64,000 nucleotides of DNA from Paraburkholderia piptadeniae (GCF_900007165.1 NZ_CYGY02000035.1:186001-250000); one strand, 5' to 3'; shown: positions 32,824 to 41,946, counted from the stretch's first letter. Numbers and translations: made by a program. Notes: generated from the letters alone by a model not told the origin.

Positions 32824-33257
32824 TGGGTATCCGTCCGCTGACGGCCTCCGATTTGAGACTGCAGCTGCGCGATAAAGCGGTCTTTCTCCGCGAGGCTGGC
32901 GACGAGCGCCTCAATCTTTAGCCGGTCCTGCATTCGATCTTCGGCCGCCTGCTGAACCATCTTCCGATAGCGGGCCTCAGACACGGCGAGCAGTCGACGG
33001 TACCGCGTCTCGCGGGCGATCGCCTTGTGATACTGCGACTCCCATTCCTTCGATGCCCGGTCAAGGCTCTCAAGGCTCTTCGCCTCGATTTCATCCCGCC
33101 GAATGTCGAGCTGGTTGCTCGACTCGTCTTTCTTGAGGTCGGAGAGCTGCTTGCGCATCCGCATGTAGCCGGCCGACAGGATCGATGAACACACAACAAG
33201 CGACGCCGATATACCTGACAGCAGCTTTACCAGCGAAAAATCCTCGGTAGTCGCCAT
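32820..33257 (-). CDS. Second membrane-anchored coiled-coil protein
   Basis: From the ATG at 33257 the protein has 145 residues; longer frames run back through a terminator and are rejected. A hydrophobic helix (LVKLLSGISASLVVCSSILS) is followed by a charged coiled coil (KKDESSNQLDIRRDEIEAKS and beyond). It is first in the lysis block and translationally coupled to the next gene. Unknown function; a spanin or lysis accessory is possible. Confidence 0.6.
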   Translation of the reverse strand: MATTEDFSLVKLLSGISASLVVCSSILSAGYMRMRKQLSDLKKDESSNQLDIRRDEIEAKSLESLDRASKEWESQYHKAIARETRYRRLLAVSEARYRKMVQQAAEDRMQDRLKIEALVASLAEKDRFIAQLQSQIGGRQRTDTQ

Positions 33258-33283
33258 CGACGAACTAGCTCCATGAAGGCTGC

Positions 33284-33311
33284 ATAAAAAAAGCCACCCG
33301 ATGGATGGCTT
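33284..33311 (-). terminator. Intrinsic terminator (minus strand) before the lysis block
   Basis: On the minus strand: GCCATCC, ATC loop, GGGTGGC, then TTTTTTT. The stem has one G-T pair. It would stop late transcription from the tail genes unless antiterminated, and it protects the lysis genes, whose first ATG is only 27 nt further on. Confidence 0.82.
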
Positions 33312-33332
33312 GGTCTTGTCCGCATTTACTTC

Positions 33333-33360
33333 TTGACCCCGCGTACCCGATGGGTACATT
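33333..33360 (+). promoter_or_regulatory. Promoter with overlapping operator for the plus-strand cargo cassette
   Basis: TTGACC (33333-33338), 16-nt spacer, TACATT (33355-33360). A perfect dyad GTACCC-GAT-GGGTAC (33343-33357) fills the spacer and touches the -10 box. The first gene downstream encodes an HTH protein, so autorepression is the simple reading. Confidence 0.55.
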
Positions 33361-33467
33361 ATTCGTCTTATAGAGCTGCGCTCCCGCGCGGTTCGCTACT
33401 CCGAAAGGAATGAACATGAAACTGTGCTTTCGTGCGCGTCGTGCGCGCGCGCCTGGAAACGTCCTCG

Positions 33468-33779
33468 ATGAATTTCAAAACCGTAACGGCGGACGATCTG
33501 ATCCGTCTGAAGGACGAGCTCAACTTCTCGAGCAATCAGATGGCAGATCTGGTTGGGTTGGCGAATGGCCGTCAGTTCCGCCGATATACCTCCCTGGCCG
33601 ACGATCCGAAGAACGGACGGAAGATGAGTTTTCACATGCTCTTCTATCTGGCTGCACGGATCCTAGCCCTGCGCGGTACCGCGATTACGATCGACGCCGT
33701 GTATGCCGAAATGCGCCGGGTCGGCGCGAAGGTCGATCCGCTCGCCGCCCCGGATTCCGATGGAGATCCGCAGCCCTAG
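33468..33779 (+). CDS. HTH transcriptional regulator of the cargo cassette
   Basis: From the ATG at 33468 (GGAAA upstream) 103 residues. The segment TADDLIRLKDELNFSSNQMA followed by DLVGLANGRQFRRYTS reads as an XRE-like HTH; the second half is helical (MSFHMLFYLAARILALRG). It stands on the plus strand, opposite to the late genes, downstream of a promoter with a perfect dyad. It may repress its own cassette. Another open frame overlaps it fully (33416 on), but that one is Arg/Gly-rich and looks like a shadow until about 33750. Confidence 0.68.
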   Translation: MNFKTVTADDLIRLKDELNFSSNQMADLVGLANGRQFRRYTSLADDPKNGRKMSFHMLFYLAARILALRGTAITIDAVYAEMRRVGAKVDPLAAPDSDGDPQP

Positions 33780-33784
33780 CCACG

Positions 33785-34495
33785 TTGCTCGGTTGCGCAG
33801 CTGCGGCTGCGCACGCCGAGTCATGGTTCCAGTTTGAAGCTGGCATCGGAGCTTCGCGCTATAGCGACGAAGACGGCCTCTGGGTCAATAAAGGCCTACC
33901 GCACAACTCCCATCTATCCGCGCCGGCCTACCGCGTGGGCGTCCAGCTCAACGCAATCGACCACACGCCCGGCTCGTTCGTGCCGGGTCTGGCGATGCAC
34001 CTTGCATATTTGAACTTCGGGCGCGCGAGCGTGCGCAGCCTCGCGGCGCCGGATGGAGGTGATGGTTACTATGGCCCGAACGGTCATGACGGCTACTACA
34101 GCCCCACCGCACACTCTTGCGTTGGGCCTTGCGGACCTTTGCGTAGCTTCGTATCGGGCGGAACTATGCAAGCCGTCGCCCTGACCGTCGAGCCGTTTTG
34201 GACATATCGGAAGTGGCGCTTCGGCATTGAGGCAGGCCCAACCGTTTTCCGCTCGACATACGATGCAACCGCGACGGCGATCAGCGACTCCCAGTGGTGG
34301 AACGCAGGCCAGGTCGAGACGTTTCACCATACGCCGAAATGGGAGGCTGGCGCTCTAGTCGGAGCGGCAGTTTCTTACGGCGCGGTAAGCCTGCGTTACA
34401 ACTACATCTTTGCGAAAACACATACCTACAACGCGATGAACGTGCCGCCCGGCTGGAGTGGCGCGCATATGCTCACGCTCAACTACACGTTTTGA
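33785..34495 (+). CDS. Outer-membrane beta-barrel protein, start uncertain
   Basis: The frame encodes a convincing signal peptide (WRSAALATLLGCAAAAAHAE) cleaved before SWFQFEAGIGASRYSDED, then about 215 residues of alternating beta pattern ending MLTLNYTF with the C-terminal Phe expected by the BAM machinery. The problem is the start: no ATG or GTG lies just before the signal peptide. The TTG at 33785 gives only a short signal; the frame is open back to ATG 33416 through the HTH gene. A damaged 5' end or unusual start is possible. It resembles OMPs in general; no closer family named. Confidence 0.6.
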   Translation: MLGCAAAAAHAESWFQFEAGIGASRYSDEDGLWVNKGLPHNSHLSAPAYRVGVQLNAIDHTPGSFVPGLAMHLAYLNFGRASVRSLAAPDGGDGYYGPNGHDGYYSPTAHSCVGPCGPLRSFVSGGTMQAVALTVEPFWTYRKWRFGIEAGPTVFRSTYDATATAISDSQWWNAGQVETFHHTPKWEAGALVGAAVSYGAVSLRYNYIFAKTHTYNAMNVPPGWSGAHMLTLNYTF

Positions 34496-34571
34496 ACAAA
34501 CAAGGTAGGGGCATCTTTCTTGGGTTCATCGTATAGTGTCGCCCTTACTTACAAGAAATTTCTGAGGGCGC

Positions 34572-35678
34572 ATGCTGGACAAATACACAGCCCCGGCTGG
34601 ATATTTCCCGGGGCTCACCGGCCTACGTGGCTTTGCGGTGATGCTAGTCGTTCTCTTCCACTCAAACATTGTATTCGCTGGCCGAGCCCTCTTTCCTGGC
34701 GCCACGTTAGGCGTAGACATGTTCTTCGTTCTGAGTGGTTTTCTGATCACTTCGATCATAATCCGTGAGCAGATGGAAACAGGCTCATTTGACTATAAGC
34801 GTTTTTATCTTAAGCGCGTTTTACGGCTTGGCCCCCCGCTGGTGATAATGCTCGCCGGTTTCCTTCTGTTTACTGCGTTATTTGGGGTTCCAATTCCTTT
34901 GCACGATGCTCTTCGCGAAAGTGCGGCAGCTTTTTTTTATGTGTCGAATTGGACGCGCGCCTTGGGCTACGGTTTTCCGAAATACATCGGGCACACATGG
35001 TCACTGTCCCTCGAAGAGCAGTTTTACATGATCTGGCCTACGACACTTCTCGTACTAACGCGTGCGCTTCGGCGTAAATGGCTGATCGTTTCGATATGCG
35101 TTCTGATCTGCGCATCATGGTTTACCCGCTGCTGGATGGCAGCGCACGAGGCGACGTTTGATCGCCTCTACAATGGGTCCGACACGCGTGCTGATGGGCT
35201 GCTTTGCGGTGCGCTTCTTGCTGTCGTTCTTTCGTCGATACACATAGATCAATCGTCGATCACCAAGCTATGCAACTGGCTAAGGTATGCCTCGCCAGCC
35301 AGCATGCTCGCACTTATCGGCATCTCTCTCGCCGGGAGCGAGATCTCGCATGAAGGGTTCTACATTACATACACGGCTGTGTATGTACTGACGTGCGTCC
35401 TGATACTCGACTGCGTCTATGCGCAAGGTGGCATTGTTCAGGCGGTGCTTCGGAACAAAACCGTAGTTTGGCTTGGCATGATCTCCTACGGGTTCTACCT
35501 CTTTCATTTCCCGGTTGCAGTTACAGCAATGCAATACGGGCTTACCGGCTGGAGCGTATTTGCTATCAACTGCGGCGTCGGGATACCGAGCGCCGCAGCC
35601 TCCTACTACCTCGTTGAGCGCAGATCCATGGCGATGAGGCTCGGACGGAAGAAAAACATCGGCACTCTCGCAGCATAA
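34572..35678 (+). CDS. Acyltransferase-3 family membrane protein (OafA/O-antigen acetylase type)
   Basis: 368 residues with about ten membrane helices. Family motifs: GLTGLRGFAVMLVVLFHSNI (catalytic His), GVDMFFVLSGFLITSIII, FYLKRVLRLGPPL and HTWSLSLEEQFYMIWP. Such proteins transfer acetyl groups to surface polysaccharides; phage-borne ones (Shigella and Salmonella) change the host serotype and block superinfection. By eye the gene is more AT-rich than its neighbours, which suggests separate origin. It ends 9 nt before the tail fibre stop on the other strand. Confidence 0.88.
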   Translation: MLDKYTAPAGYFPGLTGLRGFAVMLVVLFHSNIVFAGRALFPGATLGVDMFFVLSGFLITSIIIREQMETGSFDYKRFYLKRVLRLGPPLVIMLAGFLLFTALFGVPIPLHDALRESAAAFFYVSNWTRALGYGFPKYIGHTWSLSLEEQFYMIWPTTLLVLTRALRRKWLIVSICVLICASWFTRCWMAAHEATFDRLYNGSDTRADGLLCGALLAVVLSSIHIDQSSITKLCNWLRYASPASMLALIGISLAGSEISHEGFYITYTAVYVLTCVLILDCVYAQGGIVQAVLRNKTVVWLGMISYGFYLFHFPVAVTAMQYGLTGWSVFAINCGVGIPSAAASYYLVERRSMAMRLGRKKNIGTLAA

Positions 35679-35687
35679 AGATAAATG

Positions 35688-36659
35688 TTAGAACTCGTAG
35701 CTGCTCACGGCGAATGGACAGGCCGCAGTGAAAGTACCGCCCCCGGCAGTCATCTGGTAGTAATAAGTCTGAGCAGTCAGCAATTCTAGGTTCTCGTATG
35801 GTGTCGACAGGCCGGTAGGACCACCGCCGTATGACATTTGCTTCTGATTAGTGCCCAACGCGTCGCTTGCAATGTTCAATGTCACCGTATTACCTGACGT
35901 AGTGACCGACGCGCCGATGTAACCAGAAATTCGCTTCGCATTTTTCGGAACGAAGCCCGCAATCGTATTGGACGTATAGCTTGCCGCAACGACAAGAGTC
36001 TGACTAACGCCCGGGAAAAATACCTTTCGATCGCGTTGCGAGGATGGGACGAACTGACTCGACCCGTTCGTCGCTCGAACGGAAACAAGCGCACTGGCGG
36101 TGTACCCGCTCGGCATGTTGCTACCACTGTAAATCTCTGAAACCACAGTCGACGTCGCATTCACACCAAGCAATGCGGCGGTCTGCGTCGTCGGGTTGTA
36201 GATCAAATAAACCGCGACATAGCCGCTCGCCGGCGCCGAACCCGTATCCATCGCGCCTGCGCCATTCGTGCCCGCGAGATTGATCGTCTTGTTGACGCTC
36301 GACAGAATGAACGTCTGTCCGTTAAGTGCAGTCGCTACAACAATCTGATCAGCGGTTAGCGTTGCCGACGCAGATGCTGTGCTCACGTTCATTACCATAT
36401 TGCGCACAGTACCGACTACAGGCGAATACATCTTCTGCAGCGCCGCGTTGACCTGGTTGTAGGTCGTCTTCGCGCGGACGATTCCGGCCGCTGCGAGGAT
36501 CGCGCACAATTCTTCCTGAATCATGTTGAGCCATGATCCGCGCACGTTCGTCGCGGGTGTTCCGGTGGCCGGGTTGCCTTCCGTGAAATAGCCTTCCGCT
36601 CCCGCCGCTTCCGGCGCGGGAAGCGAATTGGCTGCTGTAGCGTCGTCAATTCGAAACAT
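35688..36659 (-). CDS. Tail fibre protein
   Basis: 323 residues. The N-terminus (MFRIDDATAANSLPAPEAAG, then YFTEGNPATGTPATNVRGSW) is the baseplate-attachment segment common to Mu/P2-type fibres of Burkholderia phages; the rest is Ser/Thr/Gly-rich and beta-like. It would bind the host receptor. No separate fibre-assembly chaperone follows; instead comes the acyltransferase cassette. It directly follows the baseplate genes. Confidence 0.85.
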   Translation of the reverse strand: MFRIDDATAANSLPAPEAAGAEGYFTEGNPATGTPATNVRGSWLNMIQEELCAILAAAGIVRAKTTYNQVNAALQKMYSPVVGTVRNMVMNVSTASASATLTADQIVVATALNGQTFILSSVNKTINLAGTNGAGAMDTGSAPASGYVAVYLIYNPTTQTAALLGVNATSTVVSEIYSGSNMPSGYTASALVSVRATNGSSQFVPSSQRDRKVFFPGVSQTLVVAASYTSNTIAGFVPKNAKRISGYIGASVTTSGNTVTLNIASDALGTNQKQMSYGGGPTGLSTPYENLELLTAQTYYYQMTAGGGTFTAACPFAVSSYEF

Positions 36660-36667
36660 GTGACCTC

Positions 36668-37264
36668 TTATGCGTAGGCGAAAATCGGGATGGTATGTGC
36701 CGGTTTGACGGCGTTGACTTCACATTCGAGCACTGCATTTCCCCATGCAGCGAGTGGATCTCCGGCTGCCATAGCGCCCGCCACCGCACGGATGACCGTG
36801 TTCAATGGCGCTGTGATCTTCCATGCGAAATTCCAGTCGTAGCCGCAGCACGGATCGCCCGCCTTGAGAATGCCTGCCCGCGCCTGCGTGTATTGCTCGA
36901 TCGTGATCGCGTAACCCAGATTGGCGGCGAACTCGATGAAATACTCGATCGACTGTCCGCCGCTATTTGCGAATCGGGCAACGACCTGCTGCTGACGTTG
37001 CGCGATCGTCGGCGCCGCTCCTGCGCACGGATCGGGCAAGCCGAGCGACGATTCCCATTCGGGTAGAAGCTCGTATGTCGATGCGGGAAAACCATCGACC
37101 AGCAACTGATTAGCGCGTGCCGTCAGTCGCGTGAAAGTGGGCGCACAGCCGGCTAGCGTCTTCGTTTGGACAGCGTCGGCGTCACGCGGCCAGACCCGGC
37201 CGCGCGGCATGAGCGCCTGCAATACGGTCAGAAAGTCCGCGTCGGTAAGAATCGGTGCGAGCAT
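36668..37264 (-). CDS. Baseplate protein, Mu gp48-like (YmfQ/DUF2313)
   Basis: 198 residues. The pattern FLTVLQALMPRGRVWPRDAD, LPEWESSLGLPDPC and RQQQVVARFANSGGQSIEYF is that of DUF2313/YmfQ proteins, the Mu gp48 wedge component. It lies between gp47-like and fibre genes, as in Mu. Confidence 0.88.
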   Translation of the reverse strand: MLAPILTDADFLTVLQALMPRGRVWPRDADAVQTKTLAGCAPTFTRLTARANQLLVDGFPASTYELLPEWESSLGLPDPCAGAAPTIAQRQQQVVARFANSGGQSIEYFIEFAANLGYAITIEQYTQARAGILKAGDPCCGYDWNFAWKITAPLNTVIRAVAGAMAAGDPLAAWGNAVLECEVNAVKPAHTIPIFAYA

Positions 37265-37267
37265 GGA

Positions 37268-38431
37268 TCAGGTGTTGAAAGTGACGCCGCCGAGGACGGG
37301 AAGCGAGCCGAAGCTGCCTGTGATATTCCCCGGGTACGGCGTCGTGACGCCGCTAATCACTCCAGAGACGGAAGTGATCACGAAGCCCGCTGTGCCGGCA
37401 ACCGATGCGATCGCCGAATCGATATCTGATCTGTCGATCGTTCCTCCGCGTGGATCACCGTTTCTGAAGAGCACATCAGAGATCGCAGCTTCCACTGCAG
37501 TTCTGGTCGCCGTCGACCAGCTCGACGTGCCCGAGAGTACGAACGAAAGTGTGTTCGCGATCGGCGAGCAGATCCATACGAGAGCCGTCACCGGTTCCTT
37601 CGATACGATGACGTCGGCGACCACCAGTTGATCGCCTGTCGCAACGGTAGCGCGTGGCAGGCCCCCAGGCCCCTTGTCATTTTGGGAAACGCCATTCGTG
37701 CCCTGCGGGAATCCACCATGTGCCGCCTGAGCTTCGTCCAGCATCACATAGACAACGACAGTGCCGGCGCCGAATCCGTTCGGCGCGCACCACGCCCGTG
37801 TCACTCCAGCCACAGCCTCGGCCCATTGCACGTAATCCGGCGCCGCCCCACCCTGCGGCGTCTGCTGATACGCCTCGAGCACACGATCGCGGAACTCTTC
37901 CTGATCTTCGATATCGGCACCCGATGCCACGGTTCCCGCTACCGCACCCGTCGACTGGATGCCATCGACCGCGACATCGAGGGAAACCACCGTGCCGGCA
38001 TCCGCATTACCGGCCGAGCCTGCGACGTCCGCGACGATCGTGACGGTCACCGATCCGCCAGACACCGTTTGCGTCGTCATCACTGTGTATGTGGCGCCGT
38101 CGCCTCGAACGATCGCGGTGCCGGCGCTCAATGGTTTGCCGTTGGTGCCTTGGAATGTGGCCGACAGCTGCGCTGCGCTCGCGTCCTTCTGATAGACCTT
38201 CTTCAGCGCACCCCATGCCTGCAGGTATTCGCCCTCGGCCGTGAAAGGATTCGTCTGCTTGGCAATCCAGTCGAGATAGCCGTACTCCTCGTTCGTCATG
38301 CCCGCGAGCACGACGCCGATAATTTTCAGCGCGGCGAAGCGCAGCAGCGGGTCCGATCCTTCGAGCGCGGCCGCGATATCGGCCATCGCGTCAGAGCGTA
38401 TCTGCGCGAATGTCTTGCGTGCGTATGGCAT
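37268..38431 (-). CDS. Baseplate J-like protein (Mu gp47)
   Basis: 387 residues. Family marks are the N-terminal RSDAMADIAAALEGSDPLLR, NEEYGYLDWIAKQTNPFTAE and the central EEFRDRVLEAYQQTPQGGAA with ATPDYVQWA-like continuation, ending in the wedge domain. It is a main structural piece of the contractile-tail baseplate. Three nt separate it from the gp48-like gene. Confidence 0.92.
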   Translation of the reverse strand: MPYARKTFAQIRSDAMADIAAALEGSDPLLRFAALKIIGVVLAGMTNEEYGYLDWIAKQTNPFTAEGEYLQAWGALKKVYQKDASAAQLSATFQGTNGKPLSAGTAIVRGDGATYTVMTTQTVSGGSVTVTIVADVAGSAGNADAGTVVSLDVAVDGIQSTGAVAGTVASGADIEDQEEFRDRVLEAYQQTPQGGAAPDYVQWAEAVAGVTRAWCAPNGFGAGTVVVYVMLDEAQAAHGGFPQGTNGVSQNDKGPGGLPRATVATGDQLVVADVIVSKEPVTALVWICSPIANTLSFVLSGTSSWSTATRTAVEAAISDVLFRNGDPRGGTIDRSDIDSAIASVAGTAGFVITSVSGVISGVTTPYPGNITGSFGSLPVLGGVTFNT

Positions 38432-38432
38432 G

Positions 38433-38882
38433 TCAGGAGATCTGGTTCCAGGCCCATGCGTAGCTCTTCGAAGCTACCGTGGTGCCGTCCTGTTTATAGA
38501 GAGTGACCTGCAAGCCCAAAAACGATGATCGGACCCATTGCGCCAACACGTCGATGCGCGCCGCCACGCCGTCGTCGATCATCCATTCAAGCGCTTCGCG
38601 CGTGTAATCGACGGCGTTGTTGAGCGTTTCCTGCGTTTGCTTCGCGCGGCTGAGAAGCCAGAGGCGCGATCCGATGGGCACGTCTTCCCCGATATCGCCC
38701 CACCATCCGCGCGGATCGTTTGTGCCATCCGGTATCGCGTCGTCGGTGTTCGCCGTGCGATCTGTGAACAGGCTGATGAGAATGCCGTTGTCGAGATCAT
38801 TACCCGTGGCGAGCGCGGGCCCGACGAGCAGCCAGTCTCCCCTGCTGTTGTCGACGTCCCAAACGATAGTGATGTCGGACAT
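38433..38882 (-). CDS. Baseplate protein GP46 (Mu gp46-like)
   Basis: 149 residues. The DLDNGILISLFTDRTANTDD, RGWWGDIGEDVPIGSRLWLL and SRAKQTQETLNNAVDYTREA series is typical of the GP46/gp25-like wedge protein family. It connects the spike-hub part to the J protein. Confidence 0.92.
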   Translation of the reverse strand: MSDITIVWDVDNSRGDWLLVGPALATGNDLDNGILISLFTDRTANTDDAIPDGTNDPRGWWGDIGEDVPIGSRLWLLSRAKQTQETLNNAVDYTREALEWMIDDGVAARIDVLAQWVRSSFLGLQVTLYKQDGTTVASKSYAWAWNQIS

Positions 38883-38885
38883 CGG

Positions 38886-39446
38886 TTACTCCGGCTGATT
38901 CGGGGCGTTCGACGTGCGCGTGCTGCCGCCGGTCTGGATGTTCACGATGTCGTGCGTATGACCGTCATAGATCACACGATCAGCGGACATGCTGCGTCCC
39001 GTCGTATCGACGTTGTCGGTGATATCGCCAGTGCTTTCGATCGGTGCTTCCACTCGCAGCTTCGTCAGATTCGTGAAAAGTACCGGGTTTCCGCCGCCAT
39101 CGACCTTGATGCCGGATTCGGTCAGATAGACGTACTGGCCGCGGCTGTCGTGAATCGCAACCTCGCCGCTCGCGAGCGCCTTGAGACGATAGGTGGCGTT
39201 TCCCGTCGCGATGACCACACCATTGGAGCGGTCGCCGGCGCCAAATATCACCACCGCGTCCGACCCATCGGGCGGATTCGACACAAAGCCGTATTCGGCG
39301 CAGCGAGGGATGTTGTCTGTCGTCTCGAGCGGACTGAACTTGACCTGCATCCGCTGAACGTCGCCGCCGTCCGCCACGAGTTGCAAAATGCCACGGGCCA
39401 ACGTGTTCAATACTCGCCGCGCTGTGCGGTTCAGATAGCTGCTCAT
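38886..39446 (-). CDS. Baseplate spike protein (gpV/Mu gp45-like)
   Basis: 186 residues. An OB-fold-like N-terminal half (VQRMQVKFSPLETTDNIPRC, EYGFVSNPPDGSDAVVIFGA) is followed by a beta-helical stem and a tip with YDGHTHDIV; the H-x-H pair matches the iron-binding tip of Mu gp45 and P2 gpV. It pierces the host outer membrane. It overlaps the hub gene by four bases. Confidence 0.92.
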   Translation of the reverse strand: MSSYLNRTARRVLNTLARGILQLVADGGDVQRMQVKFSPLETTDNIPRCAEYGFVSNPPDGSDAVVIFGAGDRSNGVVIATGNATYRLKALASGEVAIHDSRGQYVYLTESGIKVDGGGNPVLFTNLTKLRVEAPIESTGDITDNVDTTGRSMSADRVIYDGHTHDIVNIQTGGSTRTSNAPNQPE

Positions 39447-40519
39447 GGGGCATCCGGTGCACCGCGCACGACGTCCGGAGACAACGGCTGCAGGATTGTC
39501 GGTTCCGGCGTAAATGCCTCTGGCGGCATCAGGAGAAGCGACGCATGCGTTCCACCCTCTTCGTCGAGCGAATACGTGACCTCGGAAATCAACATAAAGG
39601 TCTCATCCGGAATCTTGAGCGGCGGGATCGTTACTGGAACGAGGGTGTTCGGCGTCCAGAGGGTCCCGCTGCCGTCTCGCCAGCTATCGGTCAGCACGCG
39701 AACAGCCTGCGATCGCCCAGCCCGACGCGCCGCCTCCCAGTTCGCGCGTTCCTGCGCAATGTTTCGGCCCGCCTGCACCTGCTCTGAGACCATATACAGA
39801 TTGCGAAATCGATCCACCGTCGCGTCGGTGGCCGTTGCGACCGGCACTAGATTCACGCCCGCGTCGCCCATCGTCTGCATCGTGAGCAGATACACATCGA
39901 TCTGTGAATAACGGAGATCCGCCGCCCACTCGAACTCCGCTTCCTCGACGTTCTCACCGTAGACGAACCCCGACGTGTGCGCATCGACGCCGGCGCGCGC
40001 GAGTCTCAGATTGCCGTCCGGCAGGTCATAGGCGAGCAGGCCAGCGTATCGCGAAACCCGCTCAATGACCTCGAAGGCCGATTCGCCGATCATCAGATTG
40101 ATCTGCGGGATACTCAGCCCTTCGTTGCCGTCGCTCGTCACCTCAATGCCGTAGCTCTTCGCAAGCTTCTGCGCGATCTGCAGCGCATTTGAACCACTGA
40201 TCTGGCCGCCGGGCCAGACCGCGCTGCAGTCCACCAGATCCTCGCATTTGCCGCGACCGATCACGCGAATGTAGTGGCGTTCCGGCGCCACACCGGGAAT
40301 GACGCGATCGACATAACCGGTGATCACAACGTCCCCTCCGAGCGCCACCTGACACTTCTGCCCGGGTATCGCGCTGATCGATTCGAGGTCGCCCGGGAAC
40401 AGGTCCGTCATCTCGATCTCGAACTCGCTCGGCAGTCGTTCGATGCCGCGTGTTACGCGAATGCGCTCCCAGCCCGATACGTTCGAACCGTCGAGCATCA
40501 AAGTTAGATCATCAGCCAT
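39443..40519 (-). CDS. Baseplate hub protein (Mu gp44/gpD-like)
   Basis: 358 residues. RGIERLPSEFEIEMTDLFPG, ITGYVDRVIPGVAPERHYIR and GRGKCEDLVDCSAVWPGGQI are family segments of the Mu gp44/phage late control D group, which forms the hub on which the spike sits. Gene order gp43-gp44-gp45-gp46-gp47-gp48 is kept as in Mu. Confidence 0.92.
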   Translation of the reverse strand: MADDLTLMLDGSNVSGWERIRVTRGIERLPSEFEIEMTDLFPGDLESISAIPGQKCQVALGGDVVITGYVDRVIPGVAPERHYIRVIGRGKCEDLVDCSAVWPGGQISGSNALQIAQKLAKSYGIEVTSDGNEGLSIPQINLMIGESAFEVIERVSRYAGLLAYDLPDGNLRLARAGVDAHTSGFVYGENVEEAEFEWAADLRYSQIDVYLLTMQTMGDAGVNLVPVATATDATVDRFRNLYMVSEQVQAGRNIAQERANWEAARRAGRSQAVRVLTDSWRDGSGTLWTPNTLVPVTIPPLKIPDETFMLISEVTYSLDEEGGTHASLLLMPPEAFTPEPTILQPLSPDVVRGAPDAP

Positions 40520-40521
40520 CG

Positions 40522-41946
40522 TCAGGAAGAAAGCGCCTTGAACGTCTGTGGCATGAATGCCGGGTGCGCCGGATCAGCCTGCGCTACGAGCTCGTCCGCA
40601 CGGCTGGGGTCGCGATAGAGACGCTGCGCGAGCACGAGCGCAGGAAGATTCGCCTTGAAGTTGAATGTCGCGATCGACGCCAGCCCGGCGCCGCGCTTGT
40701 TCAGGTCCTGCACGACGGCCGCGCGCAGTGTCCGCAGCGCGCCGTAGGTCGAGTCCTCGCCCTGATTGCCCGCTACTTCGATCTCCAAATCGATCAATGC
40801 CGTCACGGCCTCGCGGACGGCCGCGGCATCATCGGAGGAAGTCGGTTGATATCTCGAGGCTGCGATCGCCACTGACGCGATCGCGGCACGACGAAACAGA
40901 TCTCCGGAGGCGGATTGCATGGTCGACATCGCGCCGCCGATCGTCGACGACGTCGTCGGCGCGTCTGGATAGAAGTTCGCGAGCGTCGTAAGAAGCCGCA
41001 TTCCATCGCCTGGGCTCGGTGCTGCCGACAACAGCGCGCTGGCGACGCCCTGCGCTGCGGTAGCGTACGCATCTGTCGAGCTGGCATCGAGTCCCGCCGC
41101 AGCCGTCGCGAGGGTATCGGACGCCGCCGACACAGCTGTGCGTGATTGCACCGACTGAACGATCGCCTGATCGACCGTCGTCGCCGTCGATACGGGCGCT
41201 CCCGGATATTTGCTGAACGTCGGCACCGTGGCGCTGCCGGCGAACCGCCCGAAGGCTCCCGGCAGGTTGAACACGAGGTGCACGAGGTTTCGAGCATCTC
41301 CGACGAGGTTCTTCGCGGTCGTGTACCAGCTGAGTGCTGTTCCGACAGCCATGTTCACCACCGAAGCGCCATATGCCAACGTGCTCAGTGCGCGAGCTGC
41401 AAAGTCGGCTGCAGCCGACAACCCGAGAGCTGCGGCCGCTGATGCGATCAGGCTCGTCGTTCCGTTCGCCGCGGTCGGAAATACGCGACTTCCACTTTCA
41501 ACGAAATCGAACTGCAGCTCGAAATACCGTCCCTTGTCCCATCGCTCGATGACGCGGAAATCCATCAGATTGACGGAACGTCGGCCATAGGTCGGGTGGA
41601 TCAGTTCGCCCGAATCCTCCGTTTCCACCAGTTTGATCAACACCTCGCGTTGATCAACGACGTCATCGCCAACAAGGAAGCCGAGCACCTGAAATCGCCG
41701 CGCGGCGCGACCCATGTCTTCGGCCCACGGCGTGTCGCGCTTCGGATACTGGTGAAGCACGTTGCGTCGGCCGAAGGATCCCTCTGCCGAGAGCGAGACA
41801 AAAGGCAGCCCACGGAAAGACGCGGGCCGCAGCCGATCGAAATATGACCCCATCGTGCCGCCGAGCCGCGCGGCGAGCGAGCTGGCGAGATTCGTAATGC
41901 CGGATGTGGTGCCGAGAACGGCACCCGCGCCGCCACCTACGTTCAT
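40522..41946 (-). CDS. DNA circularisation/baseplate protein (Mu gp43-like)
   Basis: 474 residues. The N-terminal part (LRPASFRGLPFVSLSAEGSF, GRRNVLHQYPKRDTPWAEDM, GFLVGDDVVDQREVLIKLVE) is the DNA_circ_N domain of Mu gpN/gp43. The C-terminal two thirds are Ala-rich and helical. In Mu it links tape measure and hub. It overlaps the tape-measure stop (ATGA). Confidence 0.88.
   Translation of the reverse strand: MNVGGGAGAVLGTTSGITNLASSLAARLGGTMGSYFDRLRPASFRGLPFVSLSAEGSFGRRNVLHQYPKRDTPWAEDMGRAARRFQVLGFLVGDDVVDQREVLIKLVETEDSGELIHPTYGRRSVNLMDFRVIERWDKGRYFELQFDFVESGSRVFPTAANGTTSLIASAAAALGLSAAADFAARALSTLAYGASVVNMAVGTALSWYTTAKNLVGDARNLVHLVFNLPGAFGRFAGSATVPTFSKYPGAPVSTATTVDQAIVQSVQSRTAVSAASDTLATAAAGLDASSTDAYATAAQGVASALLSAAPSPGDGMRLLTTLANFYPDAPTTSSTIGGAMSTMQSASGDLFRRAAIASVAIAASRYQPTSSDDAAAVREAVTALIDLEIEVAGNQGEDSTYGALRTLRAAVVQDLNKRGAGLASIATFNFKANLPALVLAQRLYRDPSRADELVAQADPAHPAFMPQTFKALSS

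Noticed and set aside
33416..33784. A 123-residue N-terminal part of the barrel protein in the 33410-34495 frame
   Set aside because: It is Arg/Gly-rich with no domain and overlaps an HTH gene with normal composition; the signal peptide begins only at about 33740.
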